Shown one piece after another: positions 34,090 to 41,839 of a stretch of 64,000 bases of DNA. The position numbers were made by a program, and so were the translations under genes. The DNA lies in contig CALAMG010000025.1 in NCBI GenBank assembly GCA_937925715.1, positions 3,653 to 67,652 of the forward strand, written 5' to 3'. This stretch comes from an uncultured Collinsella sp. (lineage in GTDB: Bacteria > Actinomycetota > Coriobacteriia > Coriobacteriales > Coriobacteriaceae). How positions within the stretch are numbered: the first letter of the stretch is position 1; every line of letters starts with the position of its first letter. Under the pieces are notes generated by a model. The model ran no database searches. It saw nothing but the letters and a program-made list of their open reading frames with translations, and had not been told where the DNA came from.

Positions 34090-34441
34090 GCCGCCGGAGG
34101 GGAGCGCCAGCGCCTCTCCATCGCGCGCCCTCTTGAGAGATGCCCCCGTGGTCCTCCTTGACGAAGCCACGGCTTCGCTCGACCCGGAGAACGAAACGCT
34201 TATCCAGAGAGCAGTCGGAGCCCTCTGCGCGGGCAAGACGGTGATCGTCATCGCACATCGCCTGAGGACCATCGCCAACGCGGACAAGATCGTCGTTCTC
34301 GACGACGGGAACATCGTCGAAGAGGGGACCCACGACGACCTCGTTTCGAGCAACGGCCTCTACCGGCATCTTTGGGACCTCCAGCTGCAGAGCAGCGGCT
34401 GGGGCTCGAACGGGCGTATGGCAGCTGAGGGAGCGCAGTGA
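34090..34441 (+). pseudogene. C-terminal fragment of an ABC exporter (fourth module remnant)
   Basis: Only the end of a nucleotide-binding domain remains: the G-G-E-R-Q-R signature near 34094, Walker B V-V-L-L-D-E-A-T-A-S-L-D-P-E-N-E, H-loop I-A-H-R-L-R-T, then the C-terminal tail. Two bases are missing just after the signature (around 34124-34128), shifting the frame. The DNA closely matches 55450-55750, the second half of the fused exporter of module B. It is therefore a relic of another such module, cut off on its left by the truncated gene at 33860-34042. Confidence 0.85.
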
Positions 34442-34520
34442 TGTCCTTCGAACAGTATTCGGGAAGAATCGTGCGTTTATGCTGGGCGGAGAAGGGTTGC
34501 CAATTCCAAGGTTGACGCGG

Positions 34521-35555
34521 TTACACGCTGCGAAGCCCCATCCCGCTGGCGTGCTTCCACTCCCTCGGCGGCACCCCATAGGCTTTCTTGAACGCAGCGG
34601 CGAACTTGCTCGGGTTTGCGTAGCCCACATACGTTGCTGCTTCCGTCACCTTCGCGCCTTGTGCGAGCTGCGTTGCTGCCTCTTCCATTCGGCGTCGTCG
34701 GAGGTAGGTCGCGATCGTGCTGCCATATGCGCGGGTGAAGTACTCGTTGAGTGACGTTGCGCTCACGCCGAAGGCGGCGGCCATCGTCCGGGCGTCGTGA
34801 CGCGCGCTGAGGGCGCGCTCCATCTCGTCGCGGGCTGCGGCAGCCATCCCCATCTGCGCACGCGTGAGCAGGAAGCGGGGTTTCGTCGTTGAAAGGTCGC
34901 GCCGTTGGAGGCCGAGCAGCAGTCCGAGAACCTCGTATTCCGCCATCGCGTCGTCGTTCGCGTCGAGAAGCGCTGCCAGGCGCTCCATGCGTCCGTTGAG
35001 CTCTGCGTCTCCTGTGAGGACGGCCGCCGGCCCCGCTTTGCGGGCGATGCGCCAGATGACGTTGTCCCCTGTGCCGAGCAGGGAGAACGCCGGTTCCTCG
35101 GCAACTCGATCGTTCACGAACAGCTCGACGCCGCGGTAGCGCCCCGATGGGTATCTGAACTCGGCCGGCCGCTTCCGGGAGTAGCTTACGCACAGATCCC
35201 CGGCGGCAACTACTCCCAGTCCGCCGTCGGGGATGTCGACTTCGCACCGACCCTCCCAGCACAGGTTCACCGTCAGCCACATCCCGCTGGAGAACGAGGG
35301 CAGCTGGAGGGGCGTGTCGGAAGGGATGTTTGGGCACCTCGTGCAGGTAAAGTCAACGAGGGCGATGAACAAACCGCGCGACAGGGCGCGACCGCGCATG
35401 GAGCCGCTTCCGACCGGTTTCGAGATCTGCAGTTCGAAGAGGCCCTCGGGGTCCTCAACTAGCTCGACTCCCGGGGCGACCCTCGCTTTCAGGAGTTGTC
35501 CGTCGGTCTTTCTATCGGAGCATGCGCGGCCCACGGCACCGTCCCCTTTCGACAC
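34521..35555 (-). CDS. AraC family regulator beside feoAB
   Basis: 344 residues. The C-terminal 90 residues contain two helix-turn-helices: M-A-A-A-F-G-V-S-A-T-S-L-N-E-Y-F-T-R-A-Y-G and V-T-E-A-A-T-Y-V-G-Y-A-N-P-S-K-F-A-A-A-F-K-K-A-Y-G, ending P-P-R-E-W. The N-terminal domain has C-x-x-C-P (T-C-T-R-C-P) near residue 76 and is otherwise unrecognised. Similar proteins (YbtA-type) activate siderophore-uptake genes when the chelate is present; that role here is an inference. Divergent from feoA across 169 bases containing a GTTA...TAAC element. Confidence 0.9.
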   Translation of the reverse strand: MSKGDGAVGRACSDRKTDGQLLKARVAPGVELVEDPEGLFELQISKPVGSGSMRGRALSRGLFIALVDFTCTRCPNIPSDTPLQLPSFSSGMWLTVNLCWEGRCEVDIPDGGLGVVAAGDLCVSYSRKRPAEFRYPSGRYRGVELFVNDRVAEEPAFSLLGTGDNVIWRIARKAGPAAVLTGDAELNGRMERLAALLDANDDAMAEYEVLGLLLGLQRRDLSTTKPRFLLTRAQMGMAAAARDEMERALSARHDARTMAAAFGVSATSLNEYFTRAYGSTIATYLRRRRMEEAATQLAQGAKVTEAATYVGYANPSKFAAAFKKAYGVPPREWKHASGMGLRSV

Positions 35556-35595
35556 GCGCCGCTGCTTTGCGGCAGCGGCGATTGCATTTCTGATA

Positions 35596-35611
35596 GTTAA
35601 TTATAGCTAAC
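35596..35611. promoter_or_regulatory. GTTA...TAAC element (copy 2)
   Basis: GTTAATTATAGCTAAC lies between the AraC gene and feoA, 41 bases from the AraC start. It shares the TT at 2-3, A at 8 and TAAC at 13-16 with the three other copies. Confidence 0.5.
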
Positions 35612-35724
35612 ATCACTGAGATATGGAGCTGACTGCATAGCATGGAGTTGAGGAGGTTTCCTCTTCAACCCTAAGCTTTCTCCAGGTTGCAGGCACGACG
35701 CCCGCCCTGGAAAGGAGTTGATCA

Positions 35725-35949
35725 ATGAAACTGCACGATATGAAAGAGGGGTCGGCTGCGCGCGTTTTGGCCGTGTCGGGCGATGCGCGGTTCGTCTCGC
35801 GGGTCACCGCAGTCGGACTCACCGAAGGGTGCCGTATAGAAGTCCTCCAGAACGTCCGAAAGCGCCCCGTGCTGGTATACGTCCGCGACAGCGCCGTTGC
35901 GATCGACAGAGGGGATTGCGAACTGATTGATGTGGAGGTGGCCTTGTGA
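35725..35949 (+). CDS. feoA: FeoA, ferrous iron transport accessory protein
   Basis: 74 residues, the usual size. A small SH3-like domain: A-R-V-L-A-V-S-G-D, V-T-A-V-G-L-T-E-G-C-R-I-E-V-L, then V-Y-V-R-D-S-A-V-A-I-D-R. FeoA assists FeoB in Fe2+ uptake. AAGGAG precedes the ATG. It overlaps feoB by 4 bases. Confidence 0.95.
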   Translation: MKLHDMKEGSAARVLAVSGDARFVSRVTAVGLTEGCRIEVLQNVRKRPVLVYVRDSAVAIDRGDCELIDVEVAL

Positions 35950-37877
35950 GCTGCGAGACGTGCGCGGCCGCTTGCCCAGCGGCCAAGGGGGCAAGAACGT
36001 CGGGAGGGCAGGGCGCCGGTGTTGCGGTCGCTCTTCTTGGCCAGCCAAATTCCGGGAAGTCTACCCTGTTCAACGGCCTTACGGGCGCGAGGCAGCATGT
36101 GGGCAACTGGCCGGGCAAGACTGTCGAGAGGAAAGAGGGATCGTTCAGGATTGGCGATACGCAGTGCCGCGTGGTCGACCTCCCCGGAGCCTACGGCCTT
36201 TCCGCCAACTCGCCCGAGGAGGAGGTGACGCGTGACTACCTCGAGTCCGGCGATGCGGACGTTGTGGTCGTGATGGCCGACGCCTCCCAGCTCCAGCGCA
36301 GCCTCTACATGCTCGCCGAGTTCGCTGCCGCGCACCCGGAGCAGCCCTCTCTCCTTGCTTTGAATCTCATGGATGTTGCGGAGGGCCAAGGCAAGCGCAT
36401 CGATTCGGCGCTTATCGAGCAGCGGCTCGGGATTCCCGTCGTGCCGCTCGTGGCGTCACGTCCGGAAGGGTACGGGAATCTGCTTTGCGCCATCGAGCGG
36501 ACGGCGCGCGAGCGCCCGTCCATTGACGACGGCCGCCTGCGTCGGGAGCTGGCTTCCGCCCCGGCGACGGCGCAGGGTGCGGGGAAGGCGCGGTTCGCTT
36601 GGATCGAATGGCTCCTCGACGGGGCGGTGTCCGCTCCCGAGAAAGCGCACGCGCTGTCGCGTTTCGACCGGCTCGTCACGGGCTCTCGCTGGTCCAAGCC
36701 CATCACCGTCGCCATGATTCTCGCGGGGTTCCTTCTCGCGTTCGTTCCCGCCATACCCATCATGATGCTCGGCGGCGCCATCTCCTCGCTCGGGCAGGTC
36801 GCTGCCGGGGCGCTCGCGCAAGTGGGCGCGCCTGACGTTGTGGGCAGTTTCCTCGCGGGCGTGGTGTTCAACAGCTTGTGCTTCGGCACGATGATGGTGG
36901 GCTACGTATTCGGCATCAACCTTGTGTTCGGCCTCTACGAGGAGGCGGGCTACATGGCGCGCATCGGCTACGTATTCGACCACACCATGGCGCGCTTCGG
37001 GCTGCAGGGGAAGTCGCTCATGCCGTTTCTTATGTGCCTGGGGTGCACGATGGGCGGCGTGTCGGGCTCGCGCGTCATCGACTCGTGGGGACAGCGCATG
37101 CTCACCGTCATGATGGCTTGGGCCATCCCGTGCGGCTCCACGTGGGGCGTGGTGCCGGTGCTGGCCGTCGCGTTCTTCGGCGTAGTTGGCGCGCCGCTCG
37201 TGATCGTGGGGATATTCGCCATGATGCTTGTCATCATGGGCATCGTCGGTAAGGTGTTCGGGCCGCGCCTGGTGGCGGATGGAGAGCGCTCGGGCTTGGT
37301 TATGGAGCTTCCGCCCTACCACCGCCCCCATCTGAAGGGCGTCGTGCGCGGCGCCTTGCTCAAGAGCCGCCAGATGTTCGTTCGTGCCATTCGCGTGGTC
37401 GCAATCTTCGCGTTCGTCATCTGGGCGCTCACCTACACTTCGACCGGCGGCGTTGAAGGGTCTGCGCTCTACGCGCTGGGCACCGCTATCGAGCCGGTGA
37501 CGAGGCTGTTCGGCATGGGGTGGCAGACTTTCACGGCGTGGCTCTGCGCGCTCGTCCTCAAGGAATCCGCCCTCGGCGTGCTCTCGGGTCTTTTTACGGG
37601 CGCGGCGACGCCGAACGCCGTCCTCGTGGGGATCATGACCGGCGGCGGGGCGGCTGCGGCGAACGTCGGAGAGGTCATGTCTCAGGTGATTTCAGCCCCC
37701 GAGGCGCTCGCCTTCATCTTCGCGTTCACGTTCAATATGCCGTGCGCGGCAAGCGTCTCTGCTACCTGGGCCGAAGTCCACTCGACGAAGTGGACCGTCA
37801 TAACGGCGGCGTTCTACATAGCCTCCTCGCTTCTGCTCGGATGCGTGGTCTACCACGTGAGTTTGCTGTTTTTCTAG
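35946..37877 (+). CDS. feoB: FeoB, ferrous iron transporter
   Basis: 643 residues from a GTG overlapping the feoA stop. The N-terminal G domain shows G1 (G-Q-P-N-S-G-K-S-T near 31), the T-V-E-x-K-E-G switch region, G3 (D-L-P-G-A-Y near 79) and G4-like N-L-M-D near 140. The membrane part has the conserved gate motifs E-E-A-G-Y-M-A-R and C-L-G-C-T-M-G-G, and two Gate-type halves. It carries Fe2+ across the cytoplasmic membrane. An N-terminal cysteine cluster (C-E-T-C-A-A-A-C) precedes the G domain, which is uncommon and could bind metal. Length is normal for a compact FeoB. A DtxR-like gene follows after 35 bases. Confidence 0.95.
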   Translation: MSCETCAAACPAAKGARTSGGQGAGVAVALLGQPNSGKSTLFNGLTGARQHVGNWPGKTVERKEGSFRIGDTQCRVVDLPGAYGLSANSPEEEVTRDYLESGDADVVVVMADASQLQRSLYMLAEFAAAHPEQPSLLALNLMDVAEGQGKRIDSALIEQRLGIPVVPLVASRPEGYGNLLCAIERTARERPSIDDGRLRRELASAPATAQGAGKARFAWIEWLLDGAVSAPEKAHALSRFDRLVTGSRWSKPITVAMILAGFLLAFVPAIPIMMLGGAISSLGQVAAGALAQVGAPDVVGSFLAGVVFNSLCFGTMMVGYVFGINLVFGLYEEAGYMARIGYVFDHTMARFGLQGKSLMPFLMCLGCTMGGVSGSRVIDSWGQRMLTVMMAWAIPCGSTWGVVPVLAVAFFGVVGAPLVIVGIFAMMLVIMGIVGKVFGPRLVADGERSGLVMELPPYHRPHLKGVVRGALLKSRQMFVRAIRVVAIFAFVIWALTYTSTGGVEGSALYALGTAIEPVTRLFGMGWQTFTAWLCALVLKESALGVLSGLFTGAATPNAVLVGIMTGGGAAAANVGEVMSQVISAPEALAFIFAFTFNMPCAASVSATWAEVHSTKWTVITAAFYIASSLLLGCVVYHVSLLFF

Positions 37878-37912
37878 CAAATTCTTTTTCGGGAAAGAAC
37901 GGGGTTGATGAG

Positions 37913-38311
37913 ATGAGGTGCGAAAACGCCGGTGCGACCGAATCCTCGGAGGACTACCTCGAGGCGATCCTCGTGATCCGCGCCGAGCGGGGGTTCTGCC
38001 GCAACGCCGACATCGCGGAGCGCCTGGGCGTCACGAGGCCGAGCGTCACCAAGGCTCTGGCGGGCCTGTCGTCCCGGTCGCTCGTCGAGGTGGCAGGCCG
38101 CGACGTGCGGCTCACCCCCGAGGGGCGCCGCCTCGCCGGCGCCACGCTCGAGAAGCACGAGTTCTTCAGGCGGCTGCTCTGCGACGCCGGGGTGGACGGG
38201 AGGACGGCATCAGAGGAGGCGTGCCGCATGGAGCACTGCATCTCCGACCCCTCCTTCCGCCGCCTGGCGGACCACCTCGCGGGCCTGCGGGGGCAGGGCG
38301 GGGGCGGGTGA
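37913..38311 (+). CDS. DtxR-like metal-dependent regulator (Feo copy)
   Basis: 132 residues. Winged helix at the start (S-S-E-D-Y-L-E-A-I-L-V-I, R-N-A-D-I-A-E-R-L-G-V-T-R-P-S-V-T-K-A-L), then the dimerisation part with E-E-A-C-R-M-E-H-C. Cys, Glu and His in this string match DtxR metal ligands Cys102, Glu105 and His106. No SH3-like third domain. It follows feoB, so an iron-responsive repressor of this operon is likely. Closely related copies end modules A and B. Confidence 0.88.
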   Translation: MRCENAGATESSEDYLEAILVIRAERGFCRNADIAERLGVTRPSVTKALAGLSSRSLVEVAGRDVRLTPEGRRLAGATLEKHEFFRRLLCDAGVDGRTASEEACRMEHCISDPSFRRLADHLAGLRGQGGGG

Positions 38312-38429
38312 CCGCTCGGGCGCCCGCGAGCCCAGGCGAAGCGCATTGAACCCGGCGGCGCACGCAGCCCGTAGAGCAGGCGGCATGCGCCGCTTTCGTC
38401 CTCTCGGAAGCACCCGTGCGGGCGACGAC

Positions 38430-38453
38430 ACGATACCGAGCGGCGGCGATGGC
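38430..38453 (+). repeat. 24-bp element after the DtxR-like gene (copy 1)
   Basis: ACGATA-C-CGAGCGGCGGCGATGGC recurs at 56290-56313 with one change, each time 85-120 bases after a DtxR-like gene. It suggests shared ancestry of the 3' flank. Function unknown. Confidence 0.6.
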
Positions 38454-38525
38454 GCCGGGCCTTCCCTCGTTTTCGGGGGCAAGGCGGATTGCCGCCTGCC
38501 GGAAAAGGGCGGCTCTTGCGAGCCA

Positions 38526-39359
38526 TCACCCCTTTGCCGGGGCGACCCCCACGTTCGCTCTCACGTGCACCATCTTCACCATGCGCAAGCGGTCGGACGC
38601 ACCCATGCTGAGCTTCGTGGAGGGCTTCAGCCCGGTCTTGTCGATATGGCGGTAATAGGGCTCCTCCGAAACAGCGCAAGCGTCACCGCCAATTCTCCGG
38701 GCGAGCTCCGCCGCGGAATCCACGCAGAAGAACATTCTTGCGTCAGCATGGCCCATCTGCTTCATGTATTTCTTCCGCATCCTGCCCATTCCGATTCTGC
38801 TCACGCCGTCGAACACCACCTCCACACTCTCGAAGCCGTGCAACATCCGCAGAAGGGCGACCACTTTCTCCTCTTCGAAATAGTAGAACAGGCCGCCGGC
38901 GGTAACCAATACCGGCGCGTCCGGCGCGCCGCTGCGGATCCGCCTGATCCAGTCGCCTGAAAAGGCGTCGCCGGCAAGGCACGCCTGTCGCTGCGGCTTG
39001 GGCAGCAGCGCCTCGCGATATTCCAGCACGTCCGGCAGATCGACGGCGTACCAGCGGGTATGTCCATCGTCGTTCCTGTAATAGGTTGTTTCCAGCCCGC
39101 ACCCCAGCTCCGCGATCACGCCGCCTGGCTTGCGGCGAAGGAAGGACTGGACGTATCGGTCCATGTTGGCGGAACGGGAGGCGGAGGCCAGCAGGGTGTA
39201 CTGGCTCTGGGAGCCTTTGTCCGCGAGGTCTTTTGGCAGCGCGTCTTTCAGCGACAGGGCCGTTTCGTCGTACAGGATGTTCCGAAAATGCTCGCTGGCG
39301 TAGATCCTGCCCAGCATCGGGATGAACAATGTGTTCTCTAGAGCGCTGAATTCCGGCAT
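38526..39359 (-). CDS. Class I SAM methyltransferase (leucine-carboxyl/Ppm1-like)
   Basis: 277 residues. V-I-A-E-L-G-C-G-L-E-T near 83 is the SAM-binding motif I, followed by W-Y-A-V-D-L-P-D-V (motif II), V-L-V-T-A-G-G-L-F-Y-Y-F-E-E and Y-M-K-Q-M-G-H-A-D-A. The pattern is that of the Ppm1/LCM-type O-methyltransferases acting on small molecules. It overlaps the AraC gene by 22 bases and belongs to the same minus-strand operon. Substrate unknown; with the transport module it may modify a metallophore or other imported compound. Confidence 0.82.
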   Translation of the reverse strand: MPEFSALENTLFIPMLGRIYASEHFRNILYDETALSLKDALPKDLADKGSQSQYTLLASASRSANMDRYVQSFLRRKPGGVIAELGCGLETTYYRNDDGHTRWYAVDLPDVLEYREALLPKPQRQACLAGDAFSGDWIRRIRSGAPDAPVLVTAGGLFYYFEEEKVVALLRMLHGFESVEVVFDGVSRIGMGRMRKKYMKQMGHADARMFFCVDSAAELARRIGGDACAVSEEPYYRHIDKTGLKPSTKLSMGASDRLRMVKMVHVRANVGVAPAKG

Positions 39360-40360
39360 GCAGTCCCTCCTTGTGCATACTGTTCACTGCTATTCGGCCA
39401 TCGCTGCCTTCTGAACTGCATCGGCGTGCAACCCTTGTTTTTCCGGAACGCTTCTGTGAACGCGCCCGGTTTGGTGTAACCCACCATTCTACCGATCTCG
39501 GCTATCGTGGAATCAGTCTCGACGAGCAGCTTGGATGCTTCCTCCATGCGCTCTCGCGCAACGTAGAGGGATGGCGATGTACCCGTTGCCGCTTTGAACA
39601 GGGCTTTCAATTTCGTCTGCCCTATGTAGAGCTCTTCTGCAAGACGCGAGCAGGAAAGATCTCCCCCTAGGTTTGAGGCGATATATCCGCAGATGAAATC
39701 GATGGCTCTGCGGTCTTCTTGAGACAAGCGCTTGGCGCCGTGCGCTTTGGAGTACAGCGAGGAGCGTTGAACGACGATCGCGACGGCTTCCGAAATCACT
39801 CCCTCATAGAAGAGCTCCGCCGCAATTCCCGTGCCTTTGTAACTTCGCGCCTTTCGGAGAAGGTTGATAAGGTCGGGCATATCGCGCCTTCCGTCGGCTT
39901 CCAGGAAGGCCCTTCTTATGTCCTTGATGTTTCCAAACCTGTGTTGAAGATACGTTCGATAGTAATCAGGGGAAAAGGTGATCGAGGTGCCCTTTGCCGA
40001 TGCCCCTTTCAAAACGCGTGCTTCGTATTCCTCGCCCTCTCCTCCAAGGTACACCGAAATCGATCCGACGCTGAGCGGAGCCCCCTGTCTTTGCGTCACT
40101 CCTTCGATCTCATCATAGAACCCGATGCAGAGGTGCTCTGTGCATCGGCACTTCAACACCCAGTTTTTCGTGAATCTCATATTAAAAGAGTTGATCGCGA
40201 AGAGGTTCCCGCGGAAATAAGACCAGTATTCCCCTTCGCCGAAGTCGTTCTCGAAGGTTCGAAAGGTGCCGTCTGGTCCGTATCCGTGCGCTTTCGAGGA
40301 CGGCGAGATTTCCCATTTTCGAAACACCGCGCCGTAAAGGTCTTTTTCCAAACTATCCAT
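39338..40360 (-). CDS. AraC family regulator of module A
   Basis: 340 residues. C-terminal AraC domain: L-A-E-E-L-Y-I-G-Q-T-K-L-K-A-L-F-K-A-A-T-G and I-A-E-I-G-R-M-V-G-Y-T-K-P-G-A-F-T-E-A-F-R-K-N-K-G, ending in T-P-M-Q-F-R. The N-terminal 230 residues are the sensor. Divergent from the module A ECF genes; the 150-base gap contains a GTTA...TAAC-type element. Cotranscribed with the SAM methyltransferase by overlap. Probably activates module A when its substrate is bound, as YbtA-like regulators do. Confidence 0.9.
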   Translation of the reverse strand: MDSLEKDLYGAVFRKWEISPSSKAHGYGPDGTFRTFENDFGEGEYWSYFRGNLFAINSFNMRFTKNWVLKCRCTEHLCIGFYDEIEGVTQRQGAPLSVGSISVYLGGEGEEYEARVLKGASAKGTSITFSPDYYRTYLQHRFGNIKDIRRAFLEADGRRDMPDLINLLRKARSYKGTGIAAELFYEGVISEAVAIVVQRSSLYSKAHGAKRLSQEDRRAIDFICGYIASNLGGDLSCSRLAEELYIGQTKLKALFKAATGTSPSLYVARERMEEASKLLVETDSTIAEIGRMVGYTKPGAFTEAFRKNKGCTPMQFRRQRWPNSSEQYAQGGTACRNSAL

Positions 40361-40472
40361 CTGTGCGCTCCTAGCTGCTCCCTTCCGAATTCGGGCTCCG
40401 TTCTTCCGCGTCGAGGCGCGCTTGCGCCGATTCCGGACCCTGAAGAATTCACTCCGTTCATTATAGACAAAA

Positions 40473-40488
40473 GTTTCTTATGGTTAAC
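40473..40488. promoter_or_regulatory. GTTA...TAAC element (copy 3)
   Basis: GTTTCTTATGGTTAAC lies 24 bases before the module A EcfS start, in the AraC-divergent gap. It is the least symmetrical of the four copies. Confidence 0.4.
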
Positions 40489-40511
40489 AATCATGTCAAG
40501 GAGGATTACCA

Positions 40512-41135
40512 ATGGAAGCAGAAAGCTCTCGTCCGGCAAGTGGAAGATGGACCACGCGCGATATCCTGACGTTCGTTGTGTTCAACCTCATCATCGTGTT
40601 CGTTACCATGACGGCAAAGATGATCGAGGATATGCTGCTCGCTCCCCAGAACACGTTCTTTGTGGGATCGTGGCTGTTCCCCCTGCTCTCGACTCCGTTC
40701 TATGTCGTGATGGCGGACCGTATTGGAAAGCAGGGCGTGCTGGCTGCGTCGATCCTGGTGTTCGGCGTTCTCTACACGTTCATGGGAGGACTTTACTGCG
40801 CGCCTGTCGCCGTTGTGGGCGCCATCGTCGGCGAGCTGGTCATGTGGGGCAAGGGCTCCTATCACGATATCAAGCGCATCGTTGGCGGCTATATCGTGTA
40901 CTGGGTGACGTTCGGCTTCTACGGCATCATGCCCTACCTTCTTTTCCGCGAGGCCTACATGGAGCAGCTTGGGACCTACTACGAGGCGGCCGACGTCGCA
41001 GCCATGGTGGCGCAGTACACCGAACTTCCCTGGATTCTCCTCATGATGGCGATGTTCGCCGCGGGCACGCTCGTCGGAGGGCTGATCGGCTCCAAGTTCC
41101 TGAAAAAGCACGTCCGCAAAGCGAAAATCGCGTGA
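40512..41135 (+). CDS. ECF S component, MptD/Trep_Strep-like (module A)
   Basis: 207 residues after AGGAGG. Five or six membrane segments. N-terminal T-R-D-I-L-T-F-V-V-F-N, central G-L-Y-C-A-P-V-A-V-V-G-A-I-V-G-E-L, then G-S-Y-H-D-I-K-R-I-V-G-G-Y, and a late A-A-G-T-L-V-G-G-L-I-G. The pattern is that of the Trep_Strep/MptD-type substrate-binding subunits of ECF importers. The EcfT gene overlaps its stop by 4 bases. Relatives are at 51479 and 61116. Confidence 0.8.
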   Translation: MEAESSRPASGRWTTRDILTFVVFNLIIVFVTMTAKMIEDMLLAPQNTFFVGSWLFPLLSTPFYVVMADRIGKQGVLAASILVFGVLYTFMGGLYCAPVAVVGAIVGELVMWGKGSYHDIKRIVGGYIVYWVTFGFYGIMPYLLFREAYMEQLGTYYEAADVAAMVAQYTELPWILLMMAMFAAGTLVGGLIGSKFLKKHVRKAKIA

Positions 41136-41839
41136 GCGGCGCAGCGAAGGCGGACATCCGGACGGGGGTCTTGGGGCTCGACCCTCGCACGCATCTCGCT
41201 TCTTTCCTTGCCGTAGGCATATCGGCCATGTTGGTTACCGGGCTCCTCGAAACCGTGCTGCTGTAGGTTGTATCTGCGGTGTATCTCGCGGGCAACGGAA
41301 GACAGAGACTTGCCATCAAGGCATGTGCGAGCTTCGCTGTCGTGTGCGGTTTGAGCTTCCTGCCGCTTTCGGGGTTGTACGGAGCCCTTTTCGTGAGCGT
41401 CCTGCACATGGTTCCGCCGTTCACGGTCGGATGCGCATTCTTCTCGCTTTCGCCCTCGGCGATCATGTGCGCGCTTGATCGTTGGCGCTTCCCTCAGGGG
41501 GTGATTGTGGGAATCTGCATGGTGTTCAGGTTTGCCTCAGTGCTTTCCTTCGAGATCCGCTCGATTGTTCGCGGAATCAGGATGCGTGGGATATTCCCCC
41601 GCGCCCTCGATGCGATCAGGCATCCTGCGCTGACCTATGAATGCGTTTACACGCCGCTCGTCATGCGTTCGTTGAGGCTTTCGAGCGAGCTTGCCGCCTC
41701 CGCAGAGCTGCGGGGAATAGAAACAGGCCGAGGCAGAACGTCCGTGTATCACGTTGGGTTCTCCGCGCGCGATGCGGTGTGCGCTCTCGTCGTTGCTGCC
41801 GCTTCTGCCGCAATCTATGCAATGGGGGTGATTGCATGA
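41132..41839 (+). pseudogene. EcfT membrane subunit with in-frame TAG (module A)
   Basis: A single frame from the GTG at 41132 to 41839 encodes 235 codons but contains TAG at 41264-41266, between E-T-V-L-L and V-V-S-A-V. Upstream is D-P-R-T-H-L-A-S-F-L-A-V, the usual EcfT start; downstream are its helices, the family coupling motif I-R-M-R-G-I-F-P-R-A (EcfT R-x-R-G) and Y-E-C-V-Y-T-P-L-V. No frame change is needed, so one point mutation or a sequence error explains it. EcfT joins the ATPase to the S component; without it module A cannot import. Confidence 0.85.

Noticed and set aside
39719..41266. 515-codon plus-strand frame over the AraC gene
   Set aside because: Most of it is antisense to the AraC gene; only the last part (from 41132) is real and belongs to EcfT.
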